Shown: positions 34,814 to 44,982, numbered from the stretch's first letter. The stretch: 64,000 nucleotides of DNA from Ferrimonas futtsuensis DSM 18154 (GCF_000422645.1 NZ_AUGL01000009.1:154138-218137), one strand, 5' to 3'. Notes: a model not told the origin generated them from the sequence alone. A program made the numbers and translations.

Positions 34814-37798
34814 TTAATTGCGACGAATGAGCAGTGCGTTGTACCCCGCCGGCACCAGCAGCAGGACCAAAGGCGCCGACAGCAGCACCCCCCAGCCGAT
34901 CACCAGAGAGATGGGCGACATCAGGTTGTCATAGCCACCAAAGCCATAGGCCAGGGGCAACAGGCCCGCCACCGTGGTCAGGGTGGTCACCATCATCGGG
35001 CGGATGCGACTGGCTGCGCCCTCAAGCAGTTGTTTTCTGCGCTCCCTTGGGTCGGCGGAGAACACCATGCCGTGATAGTGATAGAGCAGCACCAGGGCGT
35101 TATTGACCACCACCCCGGTCATGCCGATGATCCCCACCGCCGCAAAGAAGCTCAGAGGTTTGCCGTGACTCCAGAGCACCAACAGAGAAGCGGCCACCGC
35201 CGCCGGAACCACCGCCAAGCCAACCAGGGCTTCTCCCAGACGGTCAAACAGCAGGGCCATCAGCATGGCGATGGCCAGCAGCGCCAGGGCCATGGCAACG
35301 GCCAGTCCGGTCATCGACTCCCGGGTCTCCCTGGCCTGACCGGCACTGTAGATGGAGACCGACGGCTCTCCTCTGCCAGCGAAGGCGGCCATCAGCGCGT
35401 CTTCGGTGGCGATGGGATCGGTGATGTTGGGATCAAGGCTGGCGGATACCCGAATTGCTCGCTCGCCGTTGTAGTGGTTGATCACTTCGTCTCTGCTGGC
35501 GGAGTGCCAACGCACCAGGCGATCCAGTGGCACCAGTTCACCGCTGTCCCCCCGAAGATAGAGGTGGTTCATCTCGGAAATCTCCCGATCGTCGGGTTCC
35601 AGCACCACCCGATAGAAGATCTCCTCATCCTCCTTGAATACCCGCGTGACCCGCTCCCCCTCGATGGCCAAACGTATGGTCCTGCCCAGAGACTGAGTAT
35701 CCACCCCATAGCGGCTTAACCAGGGGTACACCGGATCCGCTTTCATCTGCGCCACCTCATCCGCCATGGACAGGTGAGGCGCGATCACCCCGGGCTGCTG
35801 CTCCAGCCATTGAACTATGGCCTCGGCCTGAGCCTGACGAGCCTCATCACTGCCACCGGCTATCTGCAGATCCACCGGGCGCGCCCCAGGAGGGCCACCG
35901 CTGTCGACGTCGTACTCCACTTCGAGAATTCCCGGCAGGGCCTGAGTCAGGGTCTGCCAACCCCTGACCACCTCGCCGGCGGTCACCTTGCGGTGGCCCG
36001 CCGGTGTCAGACTGACGGTCCAGCTGGCTTCACTCTCCCCTATCTCGCCATACCAGCTCACCACCTCTTCGGTAGCGGCCAGCATCCGGTCGATGGCCTG
36101 AGCGTTGGACCAGCTCTGCTCCAGGGTCTGATTGCCACTCATCTGGGCGGAGATCTCCACCAGATAGGCGCCGTCTGTGGGGAAAAACAGCATGGGGAGC
36201 TGTTTCTGCAAACCCCAGGCCGCCGCCAGAGAACCCAACACCACGGTGGCCAACAGGGCCCGACTGTGATTGAGGGCCCAGGCGATGATCGGTGTGAATG
36301 ACTGCCCCACAGGCCGGGGGGAAGGTTGCGGCTTGGCCAGCACCGTCCTCATATGGGCCGGGATGACAATCAGCGCATCGATAAAGGAGAACGCCAGGGC
36401 CACGGTAATGGTCAAGGGCAACACATAGAGCATCTTGCCCATCTGCCCCGGCAGAAACAGCATGGGCAGAAACGCCAGCACCGTGGTCAGTATGCTGACC
36501 ACGATGGCGGGATACACCTCCTGAACCCCTTTGCTTATAGCCTCGGCTACCCCCTCCCCCGCCTCTCGTCGGGCGGATATGCGCTCACTGACCACCACAG
36601 CGTCATCGACGATGATGCCAATGATCAGGATCAGCGCCGCCATGGTGTAGCTGTCCAGGATCTGGCCAGAGAGCAGCAGAACCGTCATGGTGCCCAGCAG
36701 GCAGAAGGGGATGGAAAACGCCACCCAGGGCGCCACACTGCGATTCAGGCAGAGGGAGAGCACCACCACCACCAGGGCCAGACCGCTGAGCCCATTCCAT
36801 TTGACGATGTCAAAGCGGGCACGGATCTCTTCAGCGATGTCGAAGCCCACGCTCAGTTGGTACTCCTCTCCAATTCTCTGACCTTCGCTGGCCAGCACAG
36901 CGCGCACCGCATCCGAGGTGGTCAGCACATCCGCCTCCTCGGTGGCGCGCAGATCAAAGCCGATGGCCACCTGGCCATTGATGGTGGCGATGCTGGAGCG
37001 CCGCTCAAACCCCTGGGAGATGCCACCGCTGACGTCCTTGAGGGTCACCTGGGGCACGCTTTTGAGCTGAAGGTCCGCCAGTTCATCGGGCTGGAGCATC
37101 TGAGCCGAGGTGATCAGCTCCAGCTCGCCCTGGGCCGTCTGCACCGCACCACCGGTGATCAGCACGTTGCGCTTGGCGATGGCGTCGGCCACATCAATCA
37201 GGGTCAGCTGATGACGCTTAAGCTGTTCAGGCTCCAGCTCAATCCAGAACTCCCGGTCGCGCAGATCGATGAGGTGTACCTCACTGATCCCCTGAACCCG
37301 GCGCAACTTCAGCTCCAGCAGGCGCGCCTGCTCCCGCAGCTCGTCATAGGGCTTGTCGGCGCTGATCCCCACCACCATAAAGTCCAGGTTGGAGGACTTG
37401 GCCACCCGAACCAGAGGCGCATCGGTCACCCCTGCCGGCAGGTTGGTGACCCGGTTGACCGCATCACGGATGTCCTGATACACCGAGGCCACATCTTTCA
37501 CCGACGGCTCCAGCTCGATGTAGATGTTGGAGGACCCAGACGCAGAGCGGGAGGTGAACTTGCGGGTGCCAGCCACCGACAACAACTCCTTCTCCAGCTT
37601 ACCGGTGACGTTGGCCTCCACATCCTCGGCGGAGGCGCCGGGGTACTGGGTGGTGACCGTCACCTTGCCAAGGTCGATGCGCGGTTTCTCTGCCAGGGGC
37701 AGACGGTAGAGAGCCAGTATGCCCAGAATCACCAGGCAGAGACTCATCAGGTTGGCCGCCAACCGGCGACCACAAAACCAATTCAACAACGCCGTCAT
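34814..37798 (-). CDS. RND-family efflux permease (AcrB/MexF superfamily)
   Basis: A 994-residue, 12-helix proton-driven exporter of the HAE1-like RND group. Typical marks: VTTQYPGASAEDVEANVTGKLE, NLPAGVTD, FSIPFCLLGTMTV, LILIIGIIVDDAVVVSERI (with the proton-relay Asp-Asp pair in helix 4), and GMTGVVVNNALVLLYHY. No outer-membrane channel gene is in this operon; it probably borrows a TolC-type channel. The adaptor gene overlaps it by 4 bases upstream. The substrate is unknown. Confidence 0.9.
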   Translation of the reverse strand: MTALLNWFCGRRLAANLMSLCLVILGILALYRLPLAEKPRIDLGKVTVTTQYPGASAEDVEANVTGKLEKELLSVAGTRKFTSRSASGSSNIYIELEPSVKDVASVYQDIRDAVNRVTNLPAGVTDAPLVRVAKSSNLDFMVVGISADKPYDELREQARLLELKLRRVQGISEVHLIDLRDREFWIELEPEQLKRHQLTLIDVADAIAKRNVLITGGAVQTAQGELELITSAQMLQPDELADLQLKSVPQVTLKDVSGGISQGFERRSSIATINGQVAIGFDLRATEEADVLTTSDAVRAVLASEGQRIGEEYQLSVGFDIAEEIRARFDIVKWNGLSGLALVVVVLSLCLNRSVAPWVAFSIPFCLLGTMTVLLLSGQILDSYTMAALILIIGIIVDDAVVVSERISARREAGEGVAEAISKGVQEVYPAIVVSILTTVLAFLPMLFLPGQMGKMLYVLPLTITVALAFSFIDALIVIPAHMRTVLAKPQPSPRPVGQSFTPIIAWALNHSRALLATVVLGSLAAAWGLQKQLPMLFFPTDGAYLVEISAQMSGNQTLEQSWSNAQAIDRMLAATEEVVSWYGEIGESEASWTVSLTPAGHRKVTAGEVVRGWQTLTQALPGILEVEYDVDSGGPPGARPVDLQIAGGSDEARQAQAEAIVQWLEQQPGVIAPHLSMADEVAQMKADPVYPWLSRYGVDTQSLGRTIRLAIEGERVTRVFKEDEEIFYRVVLEPDDREISEMNHLYLRGDSGELVPLDRLVRWHSASRDEVINHYNGERAIRVSASLDPNITDPIATEDALMAAFAGRGEPSVSIYSAGQARETRESMTGLAVAMALALLAIAMLMALLFDRLGEALVGLAVVPAAVAASLLVLWSHGKPLSFFAAVGIIGMTGVVVNNALVLLYHYHGMVFSADPRERRKQLLEGAASRIRPMMVTTLTTVAGLLPLAYGFGGYDNLMSPISLVIGWGVLLSAPLVLLLVPAGYNALLIRRN

Positions 37799-38580
37799 TG
37801 ACCGGACTCCGCAGCGACGGCGTCTAGGTAGACCTCGGCGCGGTATCCTGGCTGAATGCTCAGTTCGGCGTTATCCAGATCCAGCTCCGCCAGATACCCC
37901 TTGCCGTCAATGGTGAGCGACGGCGAGATGCGGCTGACCCTGGCCCCGACGCTGCGCGCCAGAGCCGGAATGAATACCCGCATCGGGGTGCCCACCGACA
38001 AGGACAGAGAGTCCTGTTCAATCAGCACCAGCTGCACCTTGACCCTGTCCATCTGCACCAATTCAAACAGGGGATCTCCAGCGCTGACCCATTGGCCTTG
38101 CTCCACGAAACGGGCGCCGACATGGGCGGCAAAAGGCGCGGTCAAACGGGTCTTGTCAAAGGACATTTGCGCCTGAGCCACTAGACTGCGGTCAACCTGG
38201 ACCTGGGCGGCGCTGACGCTGAACTTACGCTGCTGTTCGTCCAGCTCACTCTCGGCCAGGGATTGCTTGCCCGCCAGCTCACTCATGCGCTGGAGTTGGC
38301 GTCTCTGGCTGTCGCGCTCTGCTTGAGAGAGCGCCAACTGCGCCTTGGCCATGGCCAGGGCCAGCTCGGCATCTTCGGGATTCAACCCCACTAACGGCTC
38401 ACCTGCCTCAACCCTGTCACCAATCTCCGCCCGGTAACTCTCCACCACCCCTTCACTCTGGGCACTGACCACCACCTGACGGTAGGCTTTCACCTCTCCC
38501 ACCAGATAGTCGGCGCCCTGGCTGGCAAAAGCCGCCAGGGATAAAAGGACGGCCCCTATGGCGCCCCTAGGAATACGCAT
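37795..38580 (-). CDS. Periplasmic adaptor (membrane fusion) protein of RND pump
   Basis: A 261-residue secreted adaptor starting MRIPRGAIGAVLLSLAAFA. The biotinyl-lipoyl half (VVVSAQSEGVVESYRAEIGDRVEAGEPLVGL), an alpha-helical hairpin (residues about 75-125) and the returning half plus beta-barrel (TAPFAAHVGARFVEQGQWVSAGDPLFEL) are visible. It is shorter than most adaptors and lacks a long C-terminal membrane-proximal domain. It is the promoter-proximal gene of the leftward RND operon and divergent from the metal efflux cluster. Confidence 0.88.
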   Translation of the reverse strand: MRIPRGAIGAVLLSLAAFASQGADYLVGEVKAYRQVVVSAQSEGVVESYRAEIGDRVEAGEPLVGLNPEDAELALAMAKAQLALSQAERDSQRRQLQRMSELAGKQSLAESELDEQQRKFSVSAAQVQVDRSLVAQAQMSFDKTRLTAPFAAHVGARFVEQGQWVSAGDPLFELVQMDRVKVQLVLIEQDSLSLSVGTPMRVFIPALARSVGARVSRISPSLTIDGKGYLAELDLDNAELSIQPGYRAEVYLDAVAAESGQ

Positions 38581-38767
38581 CTTGCTGTCCCCTGTTATGA
38601 GTTCACAGGGTCAGTCTCTCTCAGGGGGCGTTGAAAAAACGTCAATGGCCTGCCGACTCTGGTTGTTTGAACCCGTTGACAAAAGCCATAAATTTTTCTC
38701 TAGGGCGGGAACCTTGTTTGCTGTTAGGATTCCAAGCTCTCAACTGGCACCGGACCTTTGCGACCGA

Positions 38768-39106
38768 ATGAAACGACTGATCCTGCTCATGGTACTGACC
38801 CTGCTCAGCCAGACCGCCAACGCGGTGCTGGAGGGTCGTCATGCGCACATCGGTGCGGATCTGCAAAGCATTGAATTTCACTTCGACAGTGGCACTCACA
38901 ACCACGACAGCCATCACGATGAGACTCAGGAGCACAGTCACTCAGACGGGGAAACCTGCCTGCACCATCACTGCCATGCTGGCCATCTGGCCATCGCCGT
39001 GACCCCGACAAACCCTGACAACGCGCCTCAATCCCAGCATTACCTCTACCTTCGGGGTTGCCCCGAACCTCAGCCCGGCGAGCTGCTCAGACCCCCCATC
39101 GCCTGA
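38768..39106 (+). CDS. Histidine-rich secreted protein at head of metal efflux cluster
   Basis: A 112-residue protein with a signal peptide (MKRLILLMVLTLLSQTANA). The middle is packed with metal-ligand residues: HNHDSHHDETQEHSHSD, then CLHHHCHAGH. The end is short and proline-rich. I do not recognise a named family. Its position directly upstream of tolC-, czcB- and czcA-like genes, on the same strand, suggests a periplasmic metal-binding accessory. The ATG at 38768 fits a normal signal peptide; an upstream in-frame start does not. Confidence 0.72.
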   Translation: MKRLILLMVLTLLSQTANAVLEGRHAHIGADLQSIEFHFDSGTHNHDSHHDETQEHSHSDGETCLHHHCHAGHLAIAVTPTNPDNAPQSQHYLYLRGCPEPQPGELLRPPIA

Positions 39107-39268
39107 TCCTGCCTCTGCCAGCGCAGCCGCTCCCTGATTGTCGATCTCCATCACCGACCACCGCGTCTGTGATGCCGTGGATGCATTCCATTTACGCTCT
39201 CTTCGAGCCCCTCTGCGACTGGCCTTTAAGTCAATTTGATCATCAATTTGTCGCAGGATCTTATCCCT

Positions 39269-40486
39269 ATGCACATTATTGCCCGCACTGCCCTGATGGC
39301 AGTGGGCCTGTGCGCCGCCCAAGGCGTACAGGCCACCCCCTGGTCCACGTTTGCCCAACAGGCCCTGGACAGCCTCGAGGCTTTGCCCGACATTCAGGCT
39401 CAGCAGGCCGAGCTTACACTGTCTAACCTGGCGGTGGAGACCGCCAGTCAGGCCCTCTACAACCCGGATCTCTCCCTCGATGTAGAGAGCATTGGCGCGT
39501 CCGGCGCCAAAGAGGAGTTCACCCTGGGGGTGTCTCAGACCATCGACTGGTCAGACAAACGGGGCTATCGCCGCCGAGTGGCTCAACTCTCCGCCCTCGA
39601 GGCCCAGGCCCAATATCGCCAGAGTCGCAACCAGGCCCTGGCCAGGCTGCTCAGCGGCTGGATCAACCTGCACCAGGCCCAGACCCTGGTCAGCTACGCC
39701 ACCGAACAGCAACAGCGCACCCAAAGCATGCTGAGCCTGGCCGAGCGCATGGTTCAGGTGGGTGAACTGGCGCCACTGGACCGGCAGCTGATCACCCTGG
39801 AGTTGGCCCGGGTGGCAGGCAGTCATGCCGATGCCCTGCAGGCCCTGGCCCAGGCCAAGGCCGAAGTCAGGCTCGCCGGTGGCAACCCGCAGCAGGCCCT
39901 GCCCGCCTGGTCGGCGAGCTTTCAGCAACCCTCCCTCGACGTCACCCCGGAGCTGCCTGCCCTAAGAGGCGCCTACCAGAAGGTGCTGGCTGCCCGAACC
40001 GGGCTGGCGCTGGCCCGCACGGAAGGCAACCCGGATCCAACCCTCTCCCTGGGCGCCAAAACCGATGGTGATGACAGCAGCCTGCAATTGGGGGTCTCTG
40101 TGCCACTGAACATTCGCAACCGCTACCGGGGCGAGATAGCCCAGGCCAGTCAGGCGATCGTGGTGGCCGAAAGACAGTACCTCGACGCGTCGCGCACCCT
40201 GGAGATCACCCTGGCCTCACTGGCCGAGCGCTACCAGTCGGTCAGCCGGAGCTATCACCGATGGCAGACGCTGACCCAGGACTCGCTGCAAAGCAGTCAG
40301 GCGTTGCTGCAGACCCTGTGGCGTGGCGGCGAGATGCCCACCAGCCAATACCTGCAATCTCAGCAGCAACTGACCGACACCCGGGTCACCGGCGCCCAAC
40401 TGGCGGCGCAGCAAAGCACCCTGTGGATCGAGATGATGGCCCAGCGCGGCGACCTGGAAACCTGGCTGGTTGACCAGGCCCAATGA
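39269..40486 (+). CDS. CzcC-like outer-membrane channel of metal efflux system
   Basis: A 405-residue TolC-family protein, CzcC type. Signal peptide MHIIARTALMAVGLCAAQGVQA, then two OEP repeats rich in long helices (LSLDVESIGASGAKEEFTLGVSQTIDW; SLQLGVSVPLNIRNRYRGEI). ATG at 39269 follows AGGAT; the earlier in-frame start would interrupt the signal peptide. It is the outer-membrane exit for the CzcB/CzcA pump encoded next, and overlaps the next gene's region closely (stop 40486, next start 40504). Confidence 0.88.
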   Translation: MHIIARTALMAVGLCAAQGVQATPWSTFAQQALDSLEALPDIQAQQAELTLSNLAVETASQALYNPDLSLDVESIGASGAKEEFTLGVSQTIDWSDKRGYRRRVAQLSALEAQAQYRQSRNQALARLLSGWINLHQAQTLVSYATEQQQRTQSMLSLAERMVQVGELAPLDRQLITLELARVAGSHADALQALAQAKAEVRLAGGNPQQALPAWSASFQQPSLDVTPELPALRGAYQKVLAARTGLALARTEGNPDPTLSLGAKTDGDDSSLQLGVSVPLNIRNRYRGEIAQASQAIVVAERQYLDASRTLEITLASLAERYQSVSRSYHRWQTLTQDSLQSSQALLQTLWRGGEMPTSQYLQSQQQLTDTRVTGAQLAAQQSTLWIEMMAQRGDLETWLVDQAQ

Positions 40487-40503
40487 ATTCGAGGAACAGC
40501 ACC

Positions 40504-41751
40504 ATGAAAAACAGAACAATGACTCCCCTGATGGCCGCCCTGCTGCTGGCCTTTGCCCAGCCACCTGTCCTGGCCAGCGATGACCATGATCATCAGGCCG
40601 CTGAGGGTCAGCCCCACATCGAACTGAACCTGGATGACCACGACCACGGCATTGCCGAAGAGGGGCATGAACATCAGGCCGAGGCCCGCGACCATGGCCA
40701 TGAGTCCGACGACAATGACCACGACCATGAGGAGGGTGAAGCGCACGAGGAGGAGGGGCTGCTGCTCAGCCCAGCCCAAAGCGCCATCGCCGGCATCGAA
40801 GTGGCCACGGTGTTGGAAACCAGCCTGGACTTTCAGCATCCTCTGCCCGCCCAGCTGCTGACCAACCCCAATCAGACCAGTGCCCTGTCGTTGCCGGTGG
40901 ATGCCCGGGTGATCGCCCGCCATGTGGCTCCTGGCCAGGAGGTTAAGCAGGGGACCGAACTGCTGACCCTGGCCTCCAGCGCCATCGCCGACACCCAGGG
41001 CAGACACCTTCTGGCCCTGGCCGAATGGCGCCGGGTCAAATCCCTGGGGAAACAGGCAGTCTCAGCCAGCCGCTACCAGCAGGCCCGAATCGATCTGGAA
41101 ACCAGCCTGCAGGATCTGCTGGCCCTGGGAATGACCCAGCCCCAGATCGACGCCCTGGACCAACAGGAGAGCCGACTTGGCCAATTCATCCTGCTCGCCC
41201 CCCACGACGGCACGGTTCAGCAGGACAACTCGGTGATGCAGCAAAACCAGCCGGCGCTGACCACCCTGATGGTGTTGGCCAATGAGCACACCCTGTGGGC
41301 CAAGGCTCAGGTGACCCCCAGCCAGTCAGCCCTGGTTACCCTGGGCAAACGCGTCACCCTGAGGGTGGGAGACCAACTGGTGCAAGCCCGGGTGATTGGC
41401 CGAGATCACCAGCTGGATCCCACTACCCGCACCGAATCGGTGCGCCTGGTGCTGGCCAACCCGGACCACCGCCTGCATGCCGGCCAGTTTGCCACCGCCT
41501 ACCTCAGCCAGAGCCAGCGCCGTGGCATCGTACTGCCGGATACCGCCCTGGCCCGCAGCCCGGACGGGGACTGGATGGTCTACCTCTATGACGGCGAACG
41601 TTACGCCGCCACCGAGGTACAGGTGCTCAGCAGCCAGGAGGGGATGAATCTGATCAGCGGCATCACACCCGGCAGCCAGGTCGCGGTGCAAGGCGCCTTC
41701 TTCCTGGCCTCGGAACAGGCCAAATCGGGCTTTGAGATCCACAACCACTGA
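40504..41751 (+). CDS. CzcB-like periplasmic adaptor with His-rich N-terminus
   Basis: A 415-residue adaptor of a heavy-metal RND pump. After a signal peptide (to about residue 25, PVLASDDHDH) comes an extended His/Asp/Glu-rich segment (DDHDHQAAEGQPH, HGHESDDNDHDHEEGEAHEEE) that probably binds metal. Then the adaptor core: VDARVIARHVAPGQEVKQGTELLTL, a helical hairpin, LLAPHDGTVQQ, and the C-terminal barrel ending GAFFLASEQAKSGFEIHNH. GAGGAAC Shine-Dalgarno before ATG 40504. Middle gene of the czcCBA-like operon. Confidence 0.9.
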   Translation: MKNRTMTPLMAALLLAFAQPPVLASDDHDHQAAEGQPHIELNLDDHDHGIAEEGHEHQAEARDHGHESDDNDHDHEEGEAHEEEGLLLSPAQSAIAGIEVATVLETSLDFQHPLPAQLLTNPNQTSALSLPVDARVIARHVAPGQEVKQGTELLTLASSAIADTQGRHLLALAEWRRVKSLGKQAVSASRYQQARIDLETSLQDLLALGMTQPQIDALDQQESRLGQFILLAPHDGTVQQDNSVMQQNQPALTTLMVLANEHTLWAKAQVTPSQSALVTLGKRVTLRVGDQLVQARVIGRDHQLDPTTRTESVRLVLANPDHRLHAGQFATAYLSQSQRRGIVLPDTALARSPDGDWMVYLYDGERYAATEVQVLSSQEGMNLISGITPGSQVAVQGAFFLASEQAKSGFEIHNH

Positions 41752-41762
41752 CGGGACCGCGC

Positions 41763-44700
41763 ATGCTGAACTCAATCATCGCATCAGCGGTTCGTAACCG
41801 GCTGATTATTTTGCTACTGCTGCTGACCACCCTGGTGGCGGCGGCCTTCATGCTGCCCAGGCTCAACCTGGATGCCTTTCCGGACGTCACCAATGTTCAG
41901 GTCACGGTCAACACCCAGGCGGAGGGCCTGGCTTCGGAAGAGGTGGAGCAGTTGATCACCTACCCCATCGAAGCCTCCATGTACTCCCTGCCCGGAGTGA
42001 CCGAAGTGCGCTCCCTGTCGCGCACCGGCCTCTCCATGGTGACCGTGGTGTTCGAGGAGGGCACCGACATCTACTTTGCCCGCCAGCAGGTGTTTGAACA
42101 GCTGCAGGCGGCCCAGGAGAACATTCCCCAGGGCGTGGGCACGCCGGAGATGGGGCCCAATACCTCCGGCCTGGGTCAGGTGTACCAATACCTGCTGCGC
42201 GCCGAGCCCGGCAGTGGCTATGACGCCATGGCGCTGCGCGGTCTCAACGACTACCTGGTCAAGCTGATGCTGATGCCGGTGGATGGGGTCACCTCGGTGC
42301 TCTCCTTCGGCGGCGAAGTGCGCCAATACCAGGTGCGGCTCGACCCCACCAAGATGCAGTCCTATCGGCTGACCCTGGACGACGTCCAACAGACCCTGCA
42401 GGCCAACAACCGCAACACCGGCGGATGGTTCATGCCCCGGGGGCAGGAGCAGTTCGTGGTCCGTGGTTACGGTTTTATTCCTGCCGGAGACGGGGGGCTG
42501 CAAGCGATTCGGCAGCTGCCACTGAAAGCGGTCGACGGCACCCCGGTGACCATAGGCCACGTCGCCGAAGTGAACTACGGCTCCGAGATCCGCGTCGGCG
42601 CCGTCTCCATGACCCGCCGGGATGATCAAGGAAGTCCCCAGCCCCTGGGCGAGGTGGTCTCCGGGGTGGTGCTCAAGCGGATGGGGGCCAACACCAAAGC
42701 CACCATCGATGACATCAAGCTGAGGGTTCCCCTGATCCAGCAGGCGCTGCCCGAGGGGGTCACCTTCGAGCCCTACTACGACAACGCCGATCTGGTGGCC
42801 AAGGCGGTAAAGACGGTAACCGATGCCCTGATGATCGCCTTTGGCCTGATCATCGTCATCCTGGCGCTGTTTCTGCTGAACTTACGTGCCACCCTGCTGG
42901 TACTGCTCTCCATTCCGGTGGCCATCGGCATCGCCCTGATGATCATGGCCTACTTCAACATGTCGGCCAACCTGATGTCCCTGGGGGGACTGGCGGTGGC
43001 CATCGGCATGCTGGTGGACGGCTCGGTGGTGATGGTGGAGAACATCTTCAAGCACCTGAGTCAACCAGACCGCCGCCACCTGGATGACGCCCGCGCCCGC
43101 AGCGGCGAAACCGACCCTCACCACGCCGGTGACGACAGCCAGGGCATCGCCATGCGCATCAAGGCCGCCGCCCAGGAGGTCGCCAGCCCGGTGTTCTTCG
43201 CCACCAGCATCATCATCGTGGTGTTCGCGCCGCTGTTCACCCTGCAAGGGGTGGAAGGCAAGATGTTCCAGCCGATGGCCGTGAGCATCATCCTGGCGAT
43301 GCTGACCGCACTGGCGGTGGCGCTGCTGGTGGTGCCCGCCCTGGCCACCATGATGTTCAAGCGAGGCGTCAGCTTCCGCCCCAGCCCGGTGGTCACCCCA
43401 CTGGAGCGCGGCTACCGCAAACTGCTGGCGAAGATCATCCACCGCCCCAGGGCGGTGATCATCGCTGCCCTGCTGGCCTTTGGTGCCACCCTCAGCCTGG
43501 TGCCACAGCTGGGCACCGAATTCGTGCCTGAACTTGAGGAGGGCACCATCAACATCCGGGTGACCCTGGCGCCCACCGCCAACCTGGAGACCAGCCTGGC
43601 GGTGGCCCCGAAGCTGGAACAGATCCTGCTGGATTTCCCCGAGGTGGAGTACGCCCTCAGCCGGATTGGTGCCGCCGAGCTGGGGGGCGACCCCGAGCCC
43701 ATCAGCAACATCGAGATCTACGTCGGCCTGAAGCCCATGGAGCTGTGGACCTCGGCCAGCGACCGCTTCGAACTGCAACGCAGGATGGAGGAGAGGCTGT
43801 CCCAGTTTCCCGGGCTGCTGTTTACCTTCAGCCAGCCCATCGCCACCCGGGTGGATGAGCTGCTCTCCGGTGTCCGTGCGCAACTGGCCATCAAGCTGTT
43901 TGGTCCGGACCTGGACATCCTGGCCGCCAAGGGCAAGGAGATCGAGGAGCTGGTGAAACAGGTGGACGGTGCCGTGGGAGTCGCCATGGAGCAGATCCAG
44001 GGAGAGCTGCAACTGGTGGTGCGCCCCGACCGGGCCAGGCTGGCCCGCTACGGCATCAGCGTCGACAGCGTGCTGCAACTGGTGTCCGACGGCATCGGCG
44101 GCCGCGAGGCGGGCCAGGTGATCGACGGCAACGCCCGCTATGACATCCAGCTGCGTTTCGCCGAACGGTTCCGCAACAGCCCGGAGAAACTGGCCGATCT
44201 GCTGCTCTACGCCCCGGACGGCAGCCAGGTACGCCTGGGCGACGTGGCTGAAATTGGCATGGAGAGCGCCCCGCCCAACATCCGCCGTGATGACGTCCAG
44301 CGACGGGTGGTGATCCAGGCCAACGTTGCTGGCCGGGACATGGGCTCGGTGGTGGCCGACATCTACCAGACCGTCGCCGACAATGCCCAACTGCCTGCCG
44401 GTTATGGGGTCAAGGTGGGGGGCCAGTACGAGAGCCAGCAGCGTGCCCAGCAACGGCTGGCCATCGTGGTGCCCCTGTCGGTGGCGCTGATCGCCCTGCT
44501 GCTCTACTTCAGCTTCGGCTCCATCAGCCAGGCGATGCTGATCATGGCCAATGTGCCCCTGGCACTGATCGGTGGGGTCCTGGCGCTTTACCTCACCGGT
44601 ACCTACCTGTCGGTGCCCAGCTCCATCGGCTTCATCACCCTGTTCGGGGTGGCGGTGCTCAATGGGGTGGTGCTGGTGGATGCCATCAACCAGAGAGTCG

Positions 44701-44942
44701 CCAGTGGCGAGAGCGTGGCCCAGGCCGCCTTCGAAGGGGCGATAAGCCGGCTGCGTCCGGTGCTAATGACCGCCCTGACCTCGGCCCTGGGCCTGTTGCC
44801 GGTGATCCTCTCCACCGGCATCGGCTCGGAAGTGCAGCGTCCCCTGGCGATGGTGATCATCGGCGGCCTGGTCAGCTCCACCGCCCTGACCCTGCTGGTG
44901 CTGCCCACCCTGTACCAGAGGTTCGCCGCTAAACAGCCCTAA
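41763..44942 (+). CDS. CzcA/CusA-family heavy-metal RND permease
   Basis: A 1059-residue inner-membrane exporter of the HME-RND type, probably for divalent (Zn, Co, Cd) or monovalent metal. Marks: LDAFPDVTNVQVTVNTQAEGLASEEVEQLITYPIE, GLSMVTVVFEEGTDIYFARQ, GQVYQYLL, and LAVAIGMLVDGSVVMVENIF (helix 4). A ~20-residue acidic/His insertion (about residues 440-460, DDARARSGETDPHHAG) lies between this helix and the next; I recall the same insertion in Shewanella CzcA homologues. It lies 12 bases after the adaptor gene. Confidence 0.93.
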   Translation: MLNSIIASAVRNRLIILLLLLTTLVAAAFMLPRLNLDAFPDVTNVQVTVNTQAEGLASEEVEQLITYPIEASMYSLPGVTEVRSLSRTGLSMVTVVFEEGTDIYFARQQVFEQLQAAQENIPQGVGTPEMGPNTSGLGQVYQYLLRAEPGSGYDAMALRGLNDYLVKLMLMPVDGVTSVLSFGGEVRQYQVRLDPTKMQSYRLTLDDVQQTLQANNRNTGGWFMPRGQEQFVVRGYGFIPAGDGGLQAIRQLPLKAVDGTPVTIGHVAEVNYGSEIRVGAVSMTRRDDQGSPQPLGEVVSGVVLKRMGANTKATIDDIKLRVPLIQQALPEGVTFEPYYDNADLVAKAVKTVTDALMIAFGLIIVILALFLLNLRATLLVLLSIPVAIGIALMIMAYFNMSANLMSLGGLAVAIGMLVDGSVVMVENIFKHLSQPDRRHLDDARARSGETDPHHAGDDSQGIAMRIKAAAQEVASPVFFATSIIIVVFAPLFTLQGVEGKMFQPMAVSIILAMLTALAVALLVVPALATMMFKRGVSFRPSPVVTPLERGYRKLLAKIIHRPRAVIIAALLAFGATLSLVPQLGTEFVPELEEGTINIRVTLAPTANLETSLAVAPKLEQILLDFPEVEYALSRIGAAELGGDPEPISNIEIYVGLKPMELWTSASDRFELQRRMEERLSQFPGLLFTFSQPIATRVDELLSGVRAQLAIKLFGPDLDILAAKGKEIEELVKQVDGAVGVAMEQIQGELQLVVRPDRARLARYGISVDSVLQLVSDGIGGREAGQVIDGNARYDIQLRFAERFRNSPEKLADLLLYAPDGSQVRLGDVAEIGMESAPPNIRRDDVQRRVVIQANVAGRDMGSVVADIYQTVADNAQLPAGYGVKVGGQYESQQRAQQRLAIVVPLSVALIALLLYFSFGSISQAMLIMANVPLALIGGVLALYLTGTYLSVPSSIGFITLFGVAVLNGVVLVDAINQRVASGESVAQAAFEGAISRLRPVLMTALTSALGLLPVILSTGIGSEVQRPLAMVIIGGLVSSTALTLLVLPTLYQRFAAKQP

Positions 44943-44958
44943 TGAGGCTCTACCAATC

Positions 44959-44982
44959 AGGCGCCGCCGTCAGGCGGTGCCT
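44959..44982 (+). terminator. Hairpin after czcA-like gene
   Basis: AGGCGCCGCC, GTCA loop, GGCGGTGCCT lies 17 bases after the stop codon. There is no T-run, so factor-dependent termination or a 3'-end stabiliser are alternatives. Confidence 0.5.

Noticed and set aside
41763..44942. Unusual fusion in the CzcA-like permease because of the acidic/His insertion
   Set aside because: I recall comparable insertions in Shewanella CzcA proteins, so I regard it as a subfamily feature.
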